64,000 nucleotides of DNA from Brevibacterium pigmentatum (GCF_011617465.1 NZ_CP050153.1:1426001-1490000); one strand, 5' to 3'; shown: positions 1 through 10,098, numbered from the stretch's first letter. Made by a program: numbers and translations. The notes: a model not told the origin generated them from the sequence alone.

Positions 1-715
1 TCTCGTCGACGCCGCACGCGCGGTCGTCGACCACGGTGCCGACCTGGGGCTCGTCTTCGACGGGGATGCCGACCGGTGCTTCTTCATCGACGAGACCGGA
101 GCGACGATGTCGGCCTCGGCCGTCGGCGCACTCGTCGCCGAACGCGAGATCGCACGGGCCCGGGCACTCGGCGATGACCGGCCCACCGTCATCCACAACC
201 TCATCACCTCCCGCAGCGTGGCTGAGACGATCACCGCCGCGGGCGGACACGCGCTGCGGTCGAAGGTCGGTCATTCGGGCATCAAGACCCTCATGCGTGA
301 AACCGGTGCGGTCTTCGCCTGCGAACACTCCGCGCATTTCTACTTCGACGAGTTCTACGGAGCGGACTCGGGCATGCTCGCCGCCTGCCACCTCATCGCC
401 GCCCTCGCCGAATCACGCGCTCCCGCCTCCCGTCTGGTCGCGGACTACGACCGTTTCGTGCAGTCGGGGGAGATCAACTTCACCGTCTCCGACCCCGCCG
501 CCGTGCTCGCCGACTTCGCCGCGCATGCCGGAGACTTCCCCGAGAACACCGTCGACGACCTCGACGGAATCGGTCTGCAGGGGGCGGATTGGTGGGTCAA
601 TCTGCGCAAGTCCAACACCGAACCACTCGTCCGACTCAACGTCGAAGCCGCCGATTCGCAGCAGTTGGACGCGCTCACCCGCCAGGTCACGGACTTCGTC
701 ACCGCTCGCGCCTGA
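1..715 (+). CDS. manB: phosphomannomutase/phosphoglucomutase, 3' part (5' end outside window)
   Basis: C-terminal part of an alpha-D-phosphohexomutase, which interconverts mannose-6-phosphate and mannose-1-phosphate (or the glucose pair) for cell-wall and glycan precursors in the cytosol. The open frame enters from base 2. The metal-binding loop FDGDADR is visible near base 55, and the sugar-binding GEHSAH-type segment appears as CEHSAHFYF (about 320-350). The C-terminal phosphate-binding segment reads RKSNTEPLVRLNVEA (about 607-652). The active-site serine domain lies outside the window. The gene is followed 165 bp later by ahcY; manB and sahH are also near neighbours in mycobacteria. Which sugar is preferred cannot be told from this fragment. 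Confidence 0.9.
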   Translation, partial: LVDAARAVVDHGADLGLVFDGDADRCFFIDETGATMSASAVGALVAEREIARARALGDDRPTVIHNLITSRSVAETITAAGGHALRSKVGHSGIKTLMRETGAVFACEHSAHFYFDEFYGADSGMLAACHLIAALAESRAPASRLVADYDRFVQSGEINFTVSDPAAVLADFAAHAGDFPENTVDDLDGIGLQGADWWVNLRKSNTEPLVRLNVEAADSQQLDALTRQVTDFVTARA

Positions 716-880
716 AGCCGGTGCGCCTGAATCCCGAACTCCGGCAGCCGGATCTCCGCGGCACCGTCGATGACCGTCCACCGGAGGCATTCGCAGTCCG
801 CAGAACGGGCGCGACGCGACAAGCCGCCTGCTCGGCAATAGACTCGAAGCCGATCAGACAGCCCGCCGTATGGAGGTACC

Positions 881-2341
881 GTGCTCGATTCCACTGACTT
901 CAAGGTCGCCGATCTCAGCCTGGCCGAGGCCGGCCGACACCAGATCCGCCTCGCCGAAAGGGAGATGCCGGGCCTCATGGCGCTGCGTGAGGAATACGCC
1001 TCGACCGCACCGCTGGCCGGGGCCCGCATCGCCGGCAGCCTGCACATGACCGTGCAGACCGCAGTGCTCATCGAAACCCTCGGGGCACTCGGCGCAGAAG
1101 TCCGGTGGGCCAGCTGCAATATCTTCTCCACTCAGGACGAGGCCGCAGCGGCCGTCGTCGTCGGCTCCGGCACTCCCGAAGCCCCGGCAGGTGTCCCGGT
1201 CTTCGCGTGGAAGGGCGAGACCCTCGAAGAGTACTGGTGGGCTGCGGACAAGATCTTCGACTTCGCGGACGGACCGAACCTCATCCTCGACGACGGCGGC
1301 GACGCCACCATGTACGTGCTCAAAGGCACCGAATTCGAAGCCGCCGGGGGAGTGCCCACCGCCGGTGCCGAGGACCCGGAGGAGTTCAAGGTCCTGCTCA
1401 AGCAGATCGTCGCGTCCATCGAGGCCGCTCCCGGCCGGTTCGCTCGCCTGGCCGCCGGGATCAAGGGCGTGAGCGAGGAGACGACGACGGGAGTCAACCG
1501 CCTCTACCGCCTTGCTGAGCAGGACGGACTGCCGTTCCCGGCCATCAACGTCAACGACTCGGTGACGAAATCGAAGTTCGACAACCGCTACGGCATCCGC
1601 CATTCGCTGCCCGACGGACTCAACCGTGCCACCGACGTCCTCATCGGCGGAAAGATCGCCGTCGTCGTCGGCTACGGCGACGTCGGCAAGGGTGCGGCCG
1701 AGGCCCTCCGCGGGCAGGGTGCGCGCGTCATCGTCACCGAGATCGACCCGATCTGTGCGCTGCAGGCGACGATGGACGGCTACCAGGTCGACCACCTCGC
1801 CGAGGCGGCTCCCCAGGCCGACATCATCATCACCACGACCGGCAACACCAGGGTCGTCGACGTCGATGTGCTGCAGACGCTCAAACCCGGCGCCATCGTC
1901 GGCAACGTCGGTCACTTCGACGACGAGATCGATCTCGCCGGTCTGTCCCGCCTGCCCGGAGTGGAGAAGGTCGAGATCAAACCGCAGGTCCACGAGTGGA
2001 GCGTGCCCGTGACCGCCGAGGCGGGACTCGACCGCGATCGCACGGACTTCCTCGTCCTCTCCGAGGGACGCCTGCTCAATCTGGGCAACGCCACCGGTCA
2101 TCCGTCGTTCGTGATGAGCGCATCGTTCAGCAACCAGGTGCTCGCCCAGATCGAGCTGTGGAACGCCCACGCCGACTACGGCAACTCGGTGCACCGACTG
2201 GCGAAGGAACTCGACGAGAAGGTGGCGCGCCTTCATCTGCCGGCTCTCGGCGCGAAGCTGTCGGAGCTGAGCAAGGAACAGGCCGAGTACATCGGTGTGG
2301 ACGTGGCGGGACCGTTCAAACCCGAGCACTACCGGTACTGA
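881..2341 (+). CDS. ahcY: adenosylhomocysteinase (S-adenosyl-L-homocysteine hydrolase)
   Basis: Cytosolic NAD-dependent enzyme that reversibly splits S-adenosylhomocysteine into adenosine and homocysteine, relieving product inhibition of methyltransferases. The 486-residue product has the usual actinobacterial length. The Rossmann NAD loop GYGDVGKG is at residues 264-271, the substrate-domain segment [11 protein letters not shown] lies near residue 53, and the C-terminus ends KPEHYRY as typical. The start is a GTG with a good GGAGG ribosome-binding site at 872-876. The 165-bp upstream region shows no SAH-riboswitch signature that I can recognise. The gene converges on the RDD gene and ends at a hairpin. 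Confidence 0.97.
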   Translation: MLDSTDFKVADLSLAEAGRHQIRLAEREMPGLMALREEYASTAPLAGARIAGSLHMTVQTAVLIETLGALGAEVRWASCNIFSTQDEAAAAVVVGSGTPEAPAGVPVFAWKGETLEEYWWAADKIFDFADGPNLILDDGGDATMYVLKGTEFEAAGGVPTAGAEDPEEFKVLLKQIVASIEAAPGRFARLAAGIKGVSEETTTGVNRLYRLAEQDGLPFPAINVNDSVTKSKFDNRYGIRHSLPDGLNRATDVLIGGKIAVVVGYGDVGKGAAEALRGQGARVIVTEIDPICALQATMDGYQVDHLAEAAPQADIIITTTGNTRVVDVDVLQTLKPGAIVGNVGHFDDEIDLAGLSRLPGVEKVEIKPQVHEWSVPVTAEAGLDRDRTDFLVLSEGRLLNLGNATGHPSFVMSASFSNQVLAQIELWNAHADYGNSVHRLAKELDEKVARLHLPALGAKLSELSKEQAEYIGVDVAGPFKPEHYRY

Positions 2342-2424
2342 TCGAGTACTGCCGCTGCTGATTGAGTACTGACGCCGGCAGGACCCCGCGGCTGACCGAG
2401 CCCTGCCGGCGCTGATCGAGTCAG
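2338..2424. repeat. degenerate tandem repeat downstream of ahcY
   Basis: Four imperfect copies of CTGAYYGAGYMCTG occur at about 2338, 2358, 2392 and 2412, between the ahcY stop and the end of the RDD gene. Part of the repeat forms the adjacent hairpin. The repeat looks like local slippage duplication of terminator sequence. Confidence 0.5.
2373..2411. terminator. putative bidirectional terminator hairpin (ahcY / RDD gene)
   Basis: Perfect 10-bp arms, CGCCGGCAGG (2373-2382) and its complement (2402-2411), with a 19-nt loop, lie between two convergent genes. There is no U-tract, so the function is inferred from position. Confidence 0.55.
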
Positions 2425-3245
2425 CGGCGGGTGAGGTGGAGGCCGTAGGGGAGGGCGTCGACTCCGGACCGGAACGCATGAGCACGGTCCGCACGTCGGC
2501 GCTGCTTCTCGGTCTCCGCGATACGCTGCCGGTGGATGACCGCGGACAGGAACTGTTCGGGGAACGTTCCCTCCGGCGGTGCCGGAGCCACATAGGGATT
2601 GAGTTCGGTGGCGAGTTCGATGGCCCGCTGCCACCGCGATTCCGCGCCGAGCTGCGGTGCCATGGCGAGGAATTGGACGATGCGCCGATGCAGACCGTCG
2701 GGGATCGATGTCACGTCGGTGCGGTGCAGCCAGTCGTGCAGGTGCGGAGCCACATGGGTGTGCATGGGCGGCAGAGGTCGGCTGCGTTCGCTCACGGCGA
2801 TGGTTCCGGCCAGATAGTCGCCGAGGCGCTTGGCCTGCGGTGAGAGGAGCCCGGACAGAGCCGCGATGCCGCCGCCGGTGGAGACGATCTCGAACGGCCA
2901 CAGCAGGGCGCGGATGAAGGAATGCCGCAGCCGCACCGCAGCGCCGTCGTCGCGGACCACACGCAGGCCGAGGATGAGTTTGCCCAGAGACCGACCGTGG
3001 CTGAGCACTTCGACGAGCATCGGCAGCAGCACGAACACGAAGATCGTCATGACGGTCATGAGCGAGCCGAGGAGCAGTCCGTTGAGATCGAGCACCTCGA
3101 GCATCAGCCAGAACATGGCGACCAGCAGTCCGATATTCACCAGCGAATAGACGATGTAGTCGATGAGACAGCTCAGCGCCCGAGCCGCCAGAGCGGCCGG
3201 CTGGACATTGAGTTCGACGGCTTCACCGGTGATCAGAGTACTCAC
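2421..3245 (-). CDS. RDD-family membrane protein
   Basis: A 274-residue integral membrane protein with an N-terminal RDD domain: RALSCLIDY in the first helix carries the Arg and Asp that name the family. Hydrophobic segments lie at roughly residues 28-50 and 57-82, and the third conserved helix follows the GRSLGKLILGLRVV segment near residue 86. The C-terminal ~120 residues are soluble and Arg-rich and lack a domain I recognise. RDD proteins are of uncertain function; some act as ion antiporters. It is divergent from the SpoIIM-type gene, and RDD, SpoIIM, DUF58 and MoxR genes commonly sit together in actinobacteria, so a role in the same envelope system is inferred. Confidence 0.88.
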   Translation of the reverse strand: MSTLITGEAVELNVQPAALAARALSCLIDYIVYSLVNIGLLVAMFWLMLEVLDLNGLLLGSLMTVMTIFVFVLLPMLVEVLSHGRSLGKLILGLRVVRDDGAAVRLRHSFIRALLWPFEIVSTGGGIAALSGLLSPQAKRLGDYLAGTIAVSERSRPLPPMHTHVAPHLHDWLHRTDVTSIPDGLHRRIVQFLAMAPQLGAESRWQRAIELATELNPYVAPAPPEGTFPEQFLSAVIHRQRIAETEKQRRRADRAHAFRSGVDALPYGLHLTRR

Positions 3246-3379
3246 TCGACCATCGTGTCATATCGCTGGGTCCCGGGGCGGGCGTTTCCATCCCCGAGGC
3301 GGGCGTTTCGCCCAGAGCATGCCGTGAGCCGCTCGTCTCGTCGGAGGTGCCCGAGCTTGGTCTCCGATAGGGTGGAGGA

Positions 3380-4378
3380 ATGGATCCGAACCTGCTGGCC
3401 CAGCTGCACGGCGATGACTGGCTGGAGCTGTCGGCATTGGCGAAGAGGAACACGCTGACGCCCGAGCAGACGACTCGTTTCCTTGAGCTCTACCGGGCGG
3501 CGTCGAAGGATCTTTCGCGGATCACGACCGTCGCCCCGGATTCCCTCGAAGCTGCCCGGCTCTCGGCCATCGTCCACCGCTCCCGGAATCATCTCTCCTC
3601 CGTGCCCAGCGGGGGACTGTCGGGGATCGCACGCTTCTTCGTCATCAGCCTGCCGCTGTCGCTGTATCGGCTGCGTTGGGACTTCGTCATCGTGGCCGCA
3701 GGGTTCCTCGCTGTGGCCGTCCTGTCGGGGATCTGGGCGGGAACGCATCCGGAAGTGCTCGAGACCTTCGGCGATCGTGAGTTCCGGCGGCAGTTCGCCG
3801 AACACGATTTCGTCGACTACTACAAGGAGAACCCGAACGGATTCTTCGCTGTCGGAGTGTGGACGAACAATGCGTGGATCGCCGTCCAATTCGTCCTCCT
3901 CGGCATCACCGGCGCCTATGTCATCGTCGGACTGTTCTCGAACGCGGTCAACGTCGGCTTCTCCGGGGCGATGATGTTCGAGTTCGACCGCGCCTCCGAC
4001 TTCTTCCTCTACATCCTGCCGCACGGGATCCCGGAGATCAGCTGCATCATCCTCGCCGCTGCCGCGGGTCTCCGTCTGTTCTTCGCCTGGGTGGTGCCGG
4101 GGCCCAGGCTGCGCCGTGACAAGCTCGCCGGTGAGGCTCGGTCGCTGCTCGTCGTCGCCGGCGGCCTCGTGCTGCTGCTGTTGGGTTCGGGGCTCATCGA
4201 AGGCTTCGTGACCCCGAACCCGATTCCGCCGGCGCTCAAGATCGCCATCGGCGTGGCCTATACCGCCGCGGTCGTCATCTACGCCTGGCATTTCGGCCGA
4301 CGAGCTGCCGCGGCCGGCCTCAGCGCCGATCTGGACGATCACCAGGCCGGATATTCGGTCATCTCCACCAACCGCTGA
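3380..4378 (+). CDS. stage II sporulation protein M (SpoIIM) family membrane protein
   Basis: A 332-residue polytopic membrane protein of the SpoIIM/DUF95 type. The soluble N-terminus (about 80 residues) is followed by hydrophobic segments near residues 90-125, 165-195, 210-240 and 245-300. Non-sporulating actinobacteria encode this family next to RDD, MoxR and DUF58 genes, and its role there is unknown. The ATG at 3380 follows GGAGG closely, and a TAGGGT-like -10 ends seven bases before the start, so a leaderless transcript is possible. It converges on the DUF58 gene with 12 bp between the stops. Confidence 0.88.
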   Translation: MDPNLLAQLHGDDWLELSALAKRNTLTPEQTTRFLELYRAASKDLSRITTVAPDSLEAARLSAIVHRSRNHLSSVPSGGLSGIARFFVISLPLSLYRLRWDFVIVAAGFLAVAVLSGIWAGTHPEVLETFGDREFRRQFAEHDFVDYYKENPNGFFAVGVWTNNAWIAVQFVLLGITGAYVIVGLFSNAVNVGFSGAMMFEFDRASDFFLYILPHGIPEISCIILAAAAGLRLFFAWVVPGPRLRRDKLAGEARSLLVVAGGLVLLLLGSGLIEGFVTPNPIPPALKIAIGVAYTAAVVIYAWHFGRRAAAAGLSADLDDHQAGYSVISTNR

Positions 4379-4390
4379 CCGGCGGTTCGG

Positions 4391-5677
4391 TCACAGTCCG
4401 CCGGTGACCTTGAGCCGGATGTAGAGATCGGCCAAGGCGCCGGGAAGCTTCTCCGGCAGAGCATAGACCGAAGAGACGCCGAGCCCACGCAAACGCGTCT
4501 GCAGCGATGCCGTCGCCAGTCTCTCGGCCTCGGCGGCCGCCGCCGAATAGATGTCCTCGACATCGCCGCGTTCGGCAGCCAGCACTTCAAGTGTGGGATC
4601 TTCGACTCCGGCGACGACGACCCGGTGATGAGTCGTGAGAGTCGGCAGTACGGGCAGGATGTCCTCGGCGACGGTCGCTTCGTCGAGCTGCGTGACCAAT
4701 ACGACGAGCGCCTGCTGCCTCGAGGCCTGCAGGACCGCGGCGGCGATCGACTCCCAGTTCGCCTCGTAGAGCTCCGGGTGCACGGGCGTCAGCGCCACCG
4801 ACAGGTCGTGGACCGGGTCGTGTGCCCGATGGCTCGACGCGGCTGCGCGCACCCGGGCATCGGCGACGATGACATCGACCCGGTCACCTGCGCCGGTGGC
4901 CAGAGCCGTCAGCAGCAGCGACGCCTCCAGAGCGGCATCGAAGACCGTGCCGTCGCCGCAGCGGCGGGCGGCGAAACGCGAGGAGTCGACGACGATGACG
5001 ACTCGACGATCCTTCTCCGGCCGCCACGTCTTGACCACGAGATCCTGCGCGCGGGCGCTGGCCCTCCAATCGATGGACCGGACATCGTCGCCGTCGACGT
5101 AGTCGCGCAGCGAATCGAATTCGGTGCCCATTCCGCGGATCATCACCGCAGATCGTCCCTCGAGCTCACGCAGCTTCTGAGTCTTCGACGGCAGCTCCCG
5201 GCGGGACACGAACGGAGGCAGCACCCGCACAGCGGCGGGCACGTCGATGCTCTTCTGCCGGTGGATCAGTCCGAGCACGCTGCGACTGCGCACCGTCACC
5301 AGGTCGCCGGGCAGCGCACCTCGTCTGGTCGGTTCCAGCTCAGTGGTCACCTGTACCTGCTCACCCGGTTCCAGCACATGACGCGACCGCGTCTCGATCG
5401 CCCCGGCACTCGGGACCCAGGCGTCGCGGACGTGCAGCCGCAGTCGACGGTTCGTTCCGTTGATCAGGGTCAGTGTGCTGTGGGTGCCATCGCCGAGGCG
5501 GACCATCGGTCCCGGTGTGCGTTGGAGCTCCAAATCGTGGATCCGGGGGACGAGGAAGAAGTCGAGGACCGCGACCACGACGATCACCCCGGCCACGATG
5601 AGCGCCGTCGGCCACGTGGGCACCAGGATGACGGGCACGAGCCCGAGCAGGGTGAGCAGGAACAGCCGCGTGGTCAT
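4391..5677 (-). CDS. DUF58 domain-containing protein
   Basis: A 428-residue protein with two N-terminal transmembrane segments (about residues 4-20 and 24-43). A beta-rich region follows, then the DUF58 signature GTEFDSLRDYVDGDD near residue 182, running into a von Willebrand A-like fold with RRVVIVVDSS as its metal-site strand. DUF58 proteins partner MoxR AAA+ ATPases in putative chaperone or envelope-maturation complexes. The start codon directly abuts the MoxR stop, so the two are translationally linked as the last genes of a five-gene minus-strand operon. Confidence 0.92.
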   Translation of the reverse strand: MTTRLFLLTLLGLVPVILVPTWPTALIVAGVIVVVAVLDFFLVPRIHDLELQRTPGPMVRLGDGTHSTLTLINGTNRRLRLHVRDAWVPSAGAIETRSRHVLEPGEQVQVTTELEPTRRGALPGDLVTVRSRSVLGLIHRQKSIDVPAAVRVLPPFVSRRELPSKTQKLRELEGRSAVMIRGMGTEFDSLRDYVDGDDVRSIDWRASARAQDLVVKTWRPEKDRRVVIVVDSSRFAARRCGDGTVFDAALEASLLLTALATGAGDRVDVIVADARVRAAASSHRAHDPVHDLSVALTPVHPELYEANWESIAAAVLQASRQQALVVLVTQLDEATVAEDILPVLPTLTTHHRVVVAGVEDPTLEVLAAERGDVEDIYSAAAAEAERLATASLQTRLRGLGVSSVYALPEKLPGALADLYIRLKVTGGL

Positions 5678-6763
5678 TCAGCGGGGCACTTCGGTCGTGG
5701 CGATGATCGAATCGAGGACCTGTCCGACGTCCAGACCGTCCATCTGTGCCTCGGGGCGAAGGATGACACGGTGCGACAGTGACATATGGGCCAGTGCCTT
5801 GACGTCGTCGGGGGTGACATAGTGCCGGCCGCTGAGCCACGCATGAGCACGGGCGGCGCCGAGCATCCTCGTCGCTCCGCGGGGTGAGACTCCGAGCGCC
5901 AGCGACGGGGTCTGACGGGTGGCGCGGGCGAGGTCGACGATATAGGTGATGATCTGCGGGGCGATGTAGATCTTCGCGATCGCTTCGCGAGCCCGGCCGA
6001 TGAGTTCGGCATCGGCGACCGGACGCAGACCCGCGGCTGCCAGGGAGCCTGCATCGAAGCCTCGGGCATGACGGTCGAGGATCTCGAACTCGTGGTCCCG
6101 CTCGGGCAGGTCGAGGACGAGTTTGAACAGGAACCGGTCGAGCTGGGCTTCCGGCAGCGGGTAGGTGCCTTCGTATTCGACGGGATTCTGTGTGGCCGCG
6201 ACGAGGAACGGTTCGGGCAGCTTCCGGGAGCGTCCGCCCACGGACACCTGATGCTCTTCCATCGCTTCGAGCAGAGCCGACTGGGTCTTCGGCGGGGTGC
6301 GGTTGATCTCATCGGCGATGAGGATGTTCGTGAACACCGGGCCGGGACGGAACGAGAAGTCCGAGATGGACGCGTCGTAGACCAACGACCCGGTGACATC
6401 GCTGGGCATGAGGTCGGGAGTGAACTGCACACGTGAGCTGTCGAGGCTGACGGCGGCCGCGAAGCTGCGCACGAGCAGAGTCTTCGCCACTCCGGGCACA
6501 CCCTCGAGCAGCACATGGCCCTGGCACAGCAGTGCGATGAGCATTCCCGTCACTGCCTGGTCCTGGCCGACGACCGCCTTGGCTATCTCGGTGCGCACAC
6601 CGGTGAACGCCTCACGAACCGGGTCCGGCTCCGCCTGCGGGGTCTGCCCGTCGACGGCTGCCGGAGCCTGCTGCGCGACCGGTTCCTGGGGCCGCGGCGA
6701 GGCAGGCGGCTGAGACGCGACCGGTTCCTGAGGATTCGTGGGGTCCTGGGGCGGTTGGGTCAT
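5678..6763 (-). CDS. MoxR-family AAA+ ATPase
   Basis: A 361-residue AAA+ ATPase. A Pro/Gln-rich N-terminal ~45 residues precedes the ATPase core. Walker A is GVPGVAKT (about residues 87-94), Walker B is IADEINR near residue 143, and the sensor segment [18 protein letters not shown] is characteristic of MoxR. MoxR ATPases act as chaperones or metal-insertion machines with VWA/DUF58 partners. Its ATG overlaps the stop of the DUF4350 gene by 4 bp (ATGA), supporting operon expression. Confidence 0.95.
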   Translation of the reverse strand: MTQPPQDPTNPQEPVASQPPASPRPQEPVAQQAPAAVDGQTPQAEPDPVREAFTGVRTEIAKAVVGQDQAVTGMLIALLCQGHVLLEGVPGVAKTLLVRSFAAAVSLDSSRVQFTPDLMPSDVTGSLVYDASISDFSFRPGPVFTNILIADEINRTPPKTQSALLEAMEEHQVSVGGRSRKLPEPFLVAATQNPVEYEGTYPLPEAQLDRFLFKLVLDLPERDHEFEILDRHARGFDAGSLAAAGLRPVADAELIGRAREAIAKIYIAPQIITYIVDLARATRQTPSLALGVSPRGATRMLGAARAHAWLSGRHYVTPDDVKALAHMSLSHRVILRPEAQMDGLDVGQVLDSIIATTEVPR

Positions 6764-8016
6764 GGGATCTCACTTTCGATCTGGGTGAGCTGATGGACGA
6801 GTTCGGTGAGTTCGGCGTCGGTGTGTGCCGAAGCGGAGACGAAGACGTGGTGGAGATAGCCGGGGTCGGCTCCCGTGGTGGCTGCGATGCGGGTGATGAT
6901 ATCGGGGGTGCGGGCATCGGGGCCGAGGCTCAGCCGTTTGGCGATGCGCAGCAGCGCGGCGGTCCGCAGAGTGTGCAGCGCACCGTCCCGGTCGTGGCTG
7001 CGAGAGCTCAGAGCGGCCCGACCGTGCACGGTCTCCACTGCCGGGACGATGACCGGCAGGCGTTCGACGGCCAGCGGTCCGAACCGGCGTCCGATGACGA
7101 GCAGAAGGACGAGGACACAGGGGATCAGCCACAGGACTCCCGCGAGGAACCAGCCGGGGACGAAGTCGATCGTCGATGGAGGCGACTGCTGGTCGGCTCC
7201 GTCGAAGGTCGGATAGTAGACGACGACGTTCTGCGTCTGGGACAGCTGTGAGAGCGCGAGGGAGGCATTGCCCTCTTCGTCGATGTGCTCATTGGTCACC
7301 CACTCGGGATTGCCGAGCACGGTCAGCGGTACGGAACCGCCCGAATCGGTGACGAACTGTCCGCGCGCGGACCCGGGGGCCACCTCGGCGTCGTCGATCT
7401 CATCGACCCCGGGGCCGGCGAACGGGTAGCAGGCGGTGATCCCGTCGGTGCCCTTCTTCGTCTCCGCATATTCGACGTCGCCCGTGGTCACGGCCCCGGC
7501 ACCGCGGGCGATGGGGGAGTCACAGGCCGGCGGGGTAGTGGCATCCGGGTCCGCCAGCGGACTGAGGTTGTCGTTGACTGTGATCCGGTCGGTGAACTCC
7601 GCGACCGAGGGCCCCGGGTCGACGAGGACGAGCCGGTTGCCGTGAGTGCGCAGAGCGTACTGAAGGCCGGCGATGTCCCCGGGCGACAGCGCATCGGTGT
7701 TCGTGGGAATGAGCAGAGTGGTGTCGGGCCGGGCAGCGGCAGTGCGGGCGCTCTGCTGATCCTCGGAGGTGGTGACGTCGACATCATGGTCGCGCAGGGT
7801 CTCGACGAGGGCCTTCGTGCCAGTGCGCGCCGTCGAATCATAGTGCAGGGGTTCGTCGGTCTCCTCGTCACCGGTCAGGAGCACGAGGGCGATGACGGTG
7901 ACGAGGATGACGAAGGCCGCGACGATCCACACCGAAGCCGAGCGCAGACGGGCCCGCATCGGGACCCGCGCGGTCGACCGAGTGCCGCGGGCGGCGACAT
8001 CCAACTGGGCGCTCAT
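6760..8016 (-). CDS. DUF4350 domain-containing membrane protein
   Basis: A 418-residue protein from the ATG at 8016, chosen because AGGAGG lies 8-13 bases upstream. The longer open frame would overrun the upstream gene. One N-terminal membrane segment (about residues 30-50) is followed by an extracytoplasmic GATase-like DUF4350 domain (residues ~60-280), a second membrane segment near residue 290 (WFLAGVLWLIPCVLVLL) and a cytoplasmic tail. DUF4350 proteins typically co-occur with MoxR and DUF4129; function unknown. It overlaps both neighbours by 4 bp. Confidence 0.88.
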   Translation of the reverse strand: MSAQLDVAARGTRSTARVPMRARLRSASVWIVAAFVILVTVIALVLLTGDEETDEPLHYDSTARTGTKALVETLRDHDVDVTTSEDQQSARTAAARPDTTLLIPTNTDALSPGDIAGLQYALRTHGNRLVLVDPGPSVAEFTDRITVNDNLSPLADPDATTPPACDSPIARGAGAVTTGDVEYAETKKGTDGITACYPFAGPGVDEIDDAEVAPGSARGQFVTDSGGSVPLTVLGNPEWVTNEHIDEEGNASLALSQLSQTQNVVVYYPTFDGADQQSPPSTIDFVPGWFLAGVLWLIPCVLVLLLVIGRRFGPLAVERLPVIVPAVETVHGRAALSSRSHDRDGALHTLRTAALLRIAKRLSLGPDARTPDIITRIAATTGADPGYLHHVFVSASAHTDAELTELVHQLTQIESEIP

Positions 8017-8756
8017 GCCGGTGCCTCCTGGCGGCCTGCGCTCTGGTGGTGGCGGACCGGCAGTGCGCTCAGTGTGCGGTCCAGTGCGCACAGATCCGCG
8101 TAGACCTCGTCGAGGCGTCTCGTACGGGCTGTCTGTGCGGTCTCCTCCCCGTAGCGGAGGTCGTTGAAGACCTCGGCCACACCGTGGACGGCGGGTCCGT
8201 GTTCGGGCAGGGCCGCCTCGGCGGAATGGGCGATCTCACTCGCCGTGGCCGAGGACTCGAGGGAGACGGTCTGCTTGAGTGACAGGACCGCGAAGATCGC
8301 ACGGGACTGGTCGATGACCGCGGTCTCGAAGTCGCCGGCACGCGCAGCCCGGGCCGCACTTTCTCGCCACGGACCCGGTTCGGGCTGGGACACGACCGGA
8401 TCGAATGCCGACAGCGGAACCCCGACACGGCGGAATCCTGCCCGGCGTACGCGCCAGACGATGAGGGCGATGATCGCGGCAAGCCCCAGGACGACGAAGA
8501 CGAGCAGCCACGGTGAGTTCGCGCCCAGCGCGGTCCTGATAAGCGAGTTCCACAGGTCGCTCAGCCACCGTCCGATCTGTTCCAAGGGGGTGAGGTCGTT
8601 GGCGGCGTATTCGGGTTTCGACAGCTCGTGCTCGACCCATTCGCGTCCGGTGTCTCGGTCGATGCTCGCCGAGGCGTGCAGTCGTCCCGCGCCCGGCTGG
8701 GAGGTCATGGCGGTGTGGAGGCGGCCGGCCGCCTCGGTGATGGGGGAGAGGATCAA
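8013..8756 (-). CDS. DUF4129 domain-containing protein
   Basis: A 247-residue protein from the TTG at 8756. This start is favoured because GAGGAGG sits a few bases upstream and the codon overlaps the stop of the preceding gene (TTGA). An ATG 16 codons in is the alternative. One transmembrane segment lies near residues 82-103 (PWLLVFVVLGLAAIIALIVW), and the DUF4129 domain occupies the C-terminal half with FNDLRYG near its end. DUF4129 resembles the C-terminal domain of protein-glutamine glutaminase/transglutaminase-like operons. It belongs to the DUF58/MoxR/DUF4350 gene set. Confidence 0.85.
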   Translation of the reverse strand: MILSPITEAAGRLHTAMTSQPGAGRLHASASIDRDTGREWVEHELSKPEYAANDLTPLEQIGRWLSDLWNSLIRTALGANSPWLLVFVVLGLAAIIALIVWRVRRAGFRRVGVPLSAFDPVVSQPEPGPWRESAARAARAGDFETAVIDQSRAIFAVLSLKQTVSLESSATASEIAHSAEAALPEHGPAVHGVAEVFNDLRYGEETAQTARTRRLDEVYADLCALDRTLSALPVRHHQSAGRQEAPA

Positions 8757-9802
8757 CGGTCCTCCTCGGCGCGGATGAGGACGAGGTCGAGACCTTCGGA
8801 GCGCATCTGCTGATCGAAGAAGCAGACCGTCACCAGGCAGGCGAAATAGGCGAAGAGGACGGCCGAGGAGATGAGGGTGAGCCCGAGCAGCAGACCGACG
8901 GAGACGATCGCGATGGCCGCCTGCGCGGTCGTCGATTCGCTGGTCGTGGACATGCCGAGACCCAACAGGAGCGAGATGATGAAGACGATCGGAGTGATGA
9001 TGAGCTGGACGAGCTGATTGGACAGGAAGTATCCGAGCGCCAGCTGGCCGAGCATCCGCCAGAAGCCGCGCCCGGTCAGCGTCCATGAGCGCCGGATCGC
9101 GGCACGCACGCTCAGGTCCTCGACCGCGATCGCCGAACCGAGGAATGCCAGGCGCAGGTTGATCCAGAGGAGCGCAGCGAACCACAGCAGGGCGGCCAGC
9201 GCGGCCCAGACGAAGGCGAGGATCACCGAATCGGCGCTGACGAACAGCAGAGTCGGAGCGGTGAGGGCCAGCAGCAGACCGAGATTGATTCCGCTCATCA
9301 GCAGCGTCGCAAGGATGAGGCGCCAGCGGCGTCCGGACAGTGACTTCCAGGCCATCGACAGGGCGGTTCTGCGGGCGCCGAAGGACTCGCGGGTGCCGGT
9401 GGCGATGAGCCCGGAGAGCAGGTGAGCCAACCCGAGGCTGAGCAGGCTCAGCGCGACCGATCCCAATTGGGCCAGAGCGATGAAGCCGGAGACGGCATCG
9501 TCGTTGCCGCTCAAGTCATTGAGGAACGGCAGGAACTGCACGGCGATGAGTGTGCCGATCGCGGTGAGCAGCAGGCTCCAGAGGCTGAAGACGATGAGGG
9601 AGGAGCCGACGGACAGCGTCGGGATGAAGCGCAGCAGGCGGAACCCGGAATCCAGTGCCTCGATGAACGTCAGCGGACGCTTGGGCAGGAGTCCGCGCGG
9701 GGGAGGCGGCTGCCAGCCACGTGACGGTGGGGACGGTGAACGTCGTTGCCACCGGCCCGTGTGCCAGTCGACCTCCGAGGTCCATGCATTCGTCTGTCCC
9801 AT
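8753..9802 (-). CDS. polytopic membrane protein, first gene of the MoxR operon
   Basis: A 349-residue protein (ATG 9802, MGQTNAW). A Pro/Arg-rich cytoplasmic N-terminus of ~50 residues is followed by about six hydrophobic segments. It resembles the membrane domain annotated as glycerophosphoryl diester phosphodiesterase membrane domain or DUF7544-like in actinobacteria, but no catalytic domain is present. The open frame extends upstream to 10036, but that extension is low-complexity His/Pro/Arg sequence reaching into the mtrA promoter and is rejected. It heads the five-gene minus-strand operon, divergent from mtrA. Confidence 0.8.
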   Translation of the reverse strand: MGQTNAWTSEVDWHTGRWQRRSPSPPSRGWQPPPPRGLLPKRPLTFIEALDSGFRLLRFIPTLSVGSSLIVFSLWSLLLTAIGTLIAVQFLPFLNDLSGNDDAVSGFIALAQLGSVALSLLSLGLAHLLSGLIATGTRESFGARRTALSMAWKSLSGRRWRLILATLLMSGINLGLLLALTAPTLLFVSADSVILAFVWAALAALLWFAALLWINLRLAFLGSAIAVEDLSVRAAIRRSWTLTGRGFWRMLGQLALGYFLSNQLVQLIITPIVFIISLLLGLGMSTTSESTTAQAAIAIVSVGLLLGLTLISSAVLFAYFACLVTVCFFDQQMRSEGLDLVLIRAEEDR

Positions 9803-10098
9803 CACGCCAATCCTGCCATGATTCGCCGGCGTGTGCCGAGCGGTCTCCCTGACCTCTGCGGTGTGGTCGGCCCCGTCGATCCCCGCCTTCGGGAGCGGCT
9901 CAGGGGGTGTGATCGGGTCTCTTCGGACGTGGTGCTCGGGGCGGTGTTCTGGGGTATGTTCAGGGACGTGGTCGAGGCTTCGGCTGGGGCTTTGGCCACC
10001 TGTGTCATGGGACGTGGTGCATGAGGTCGTCGACAACGCCCGATAGGGTAGGAGTGTCGAGAACCGAAGAACACGCGAACATAAGGGACAATGGGAGC
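9803..10098. promoter_or_regulatory. divergent intergenic region between the MoxR operon and mtrA
   Basis: A 296-bp region with no credible gene. It must carry the promoters of both operons. A TAGGGT -10-like hexamer at 10044-10049 could serve mtrA with a ~45-nt leader. No convincing -35 or MtrA-box pair is recognised by eye. Confidence 0.4.

Noticed and set aside
716..880. SAH riboswitch before ahcY
   Set aside because: No recognisable conserved core of the ahcY-leader riboswitch is visible in the 165 bp, and the GTG has an ordinary ribosome-binding site.
9803..10036. N-terminal extension of the membrane protein at 8753-9802
   Set aside because: The extension is repetitive His/Pro/Arg sequence running into the mtrA promoter; ATG 9802 is the sensible start.
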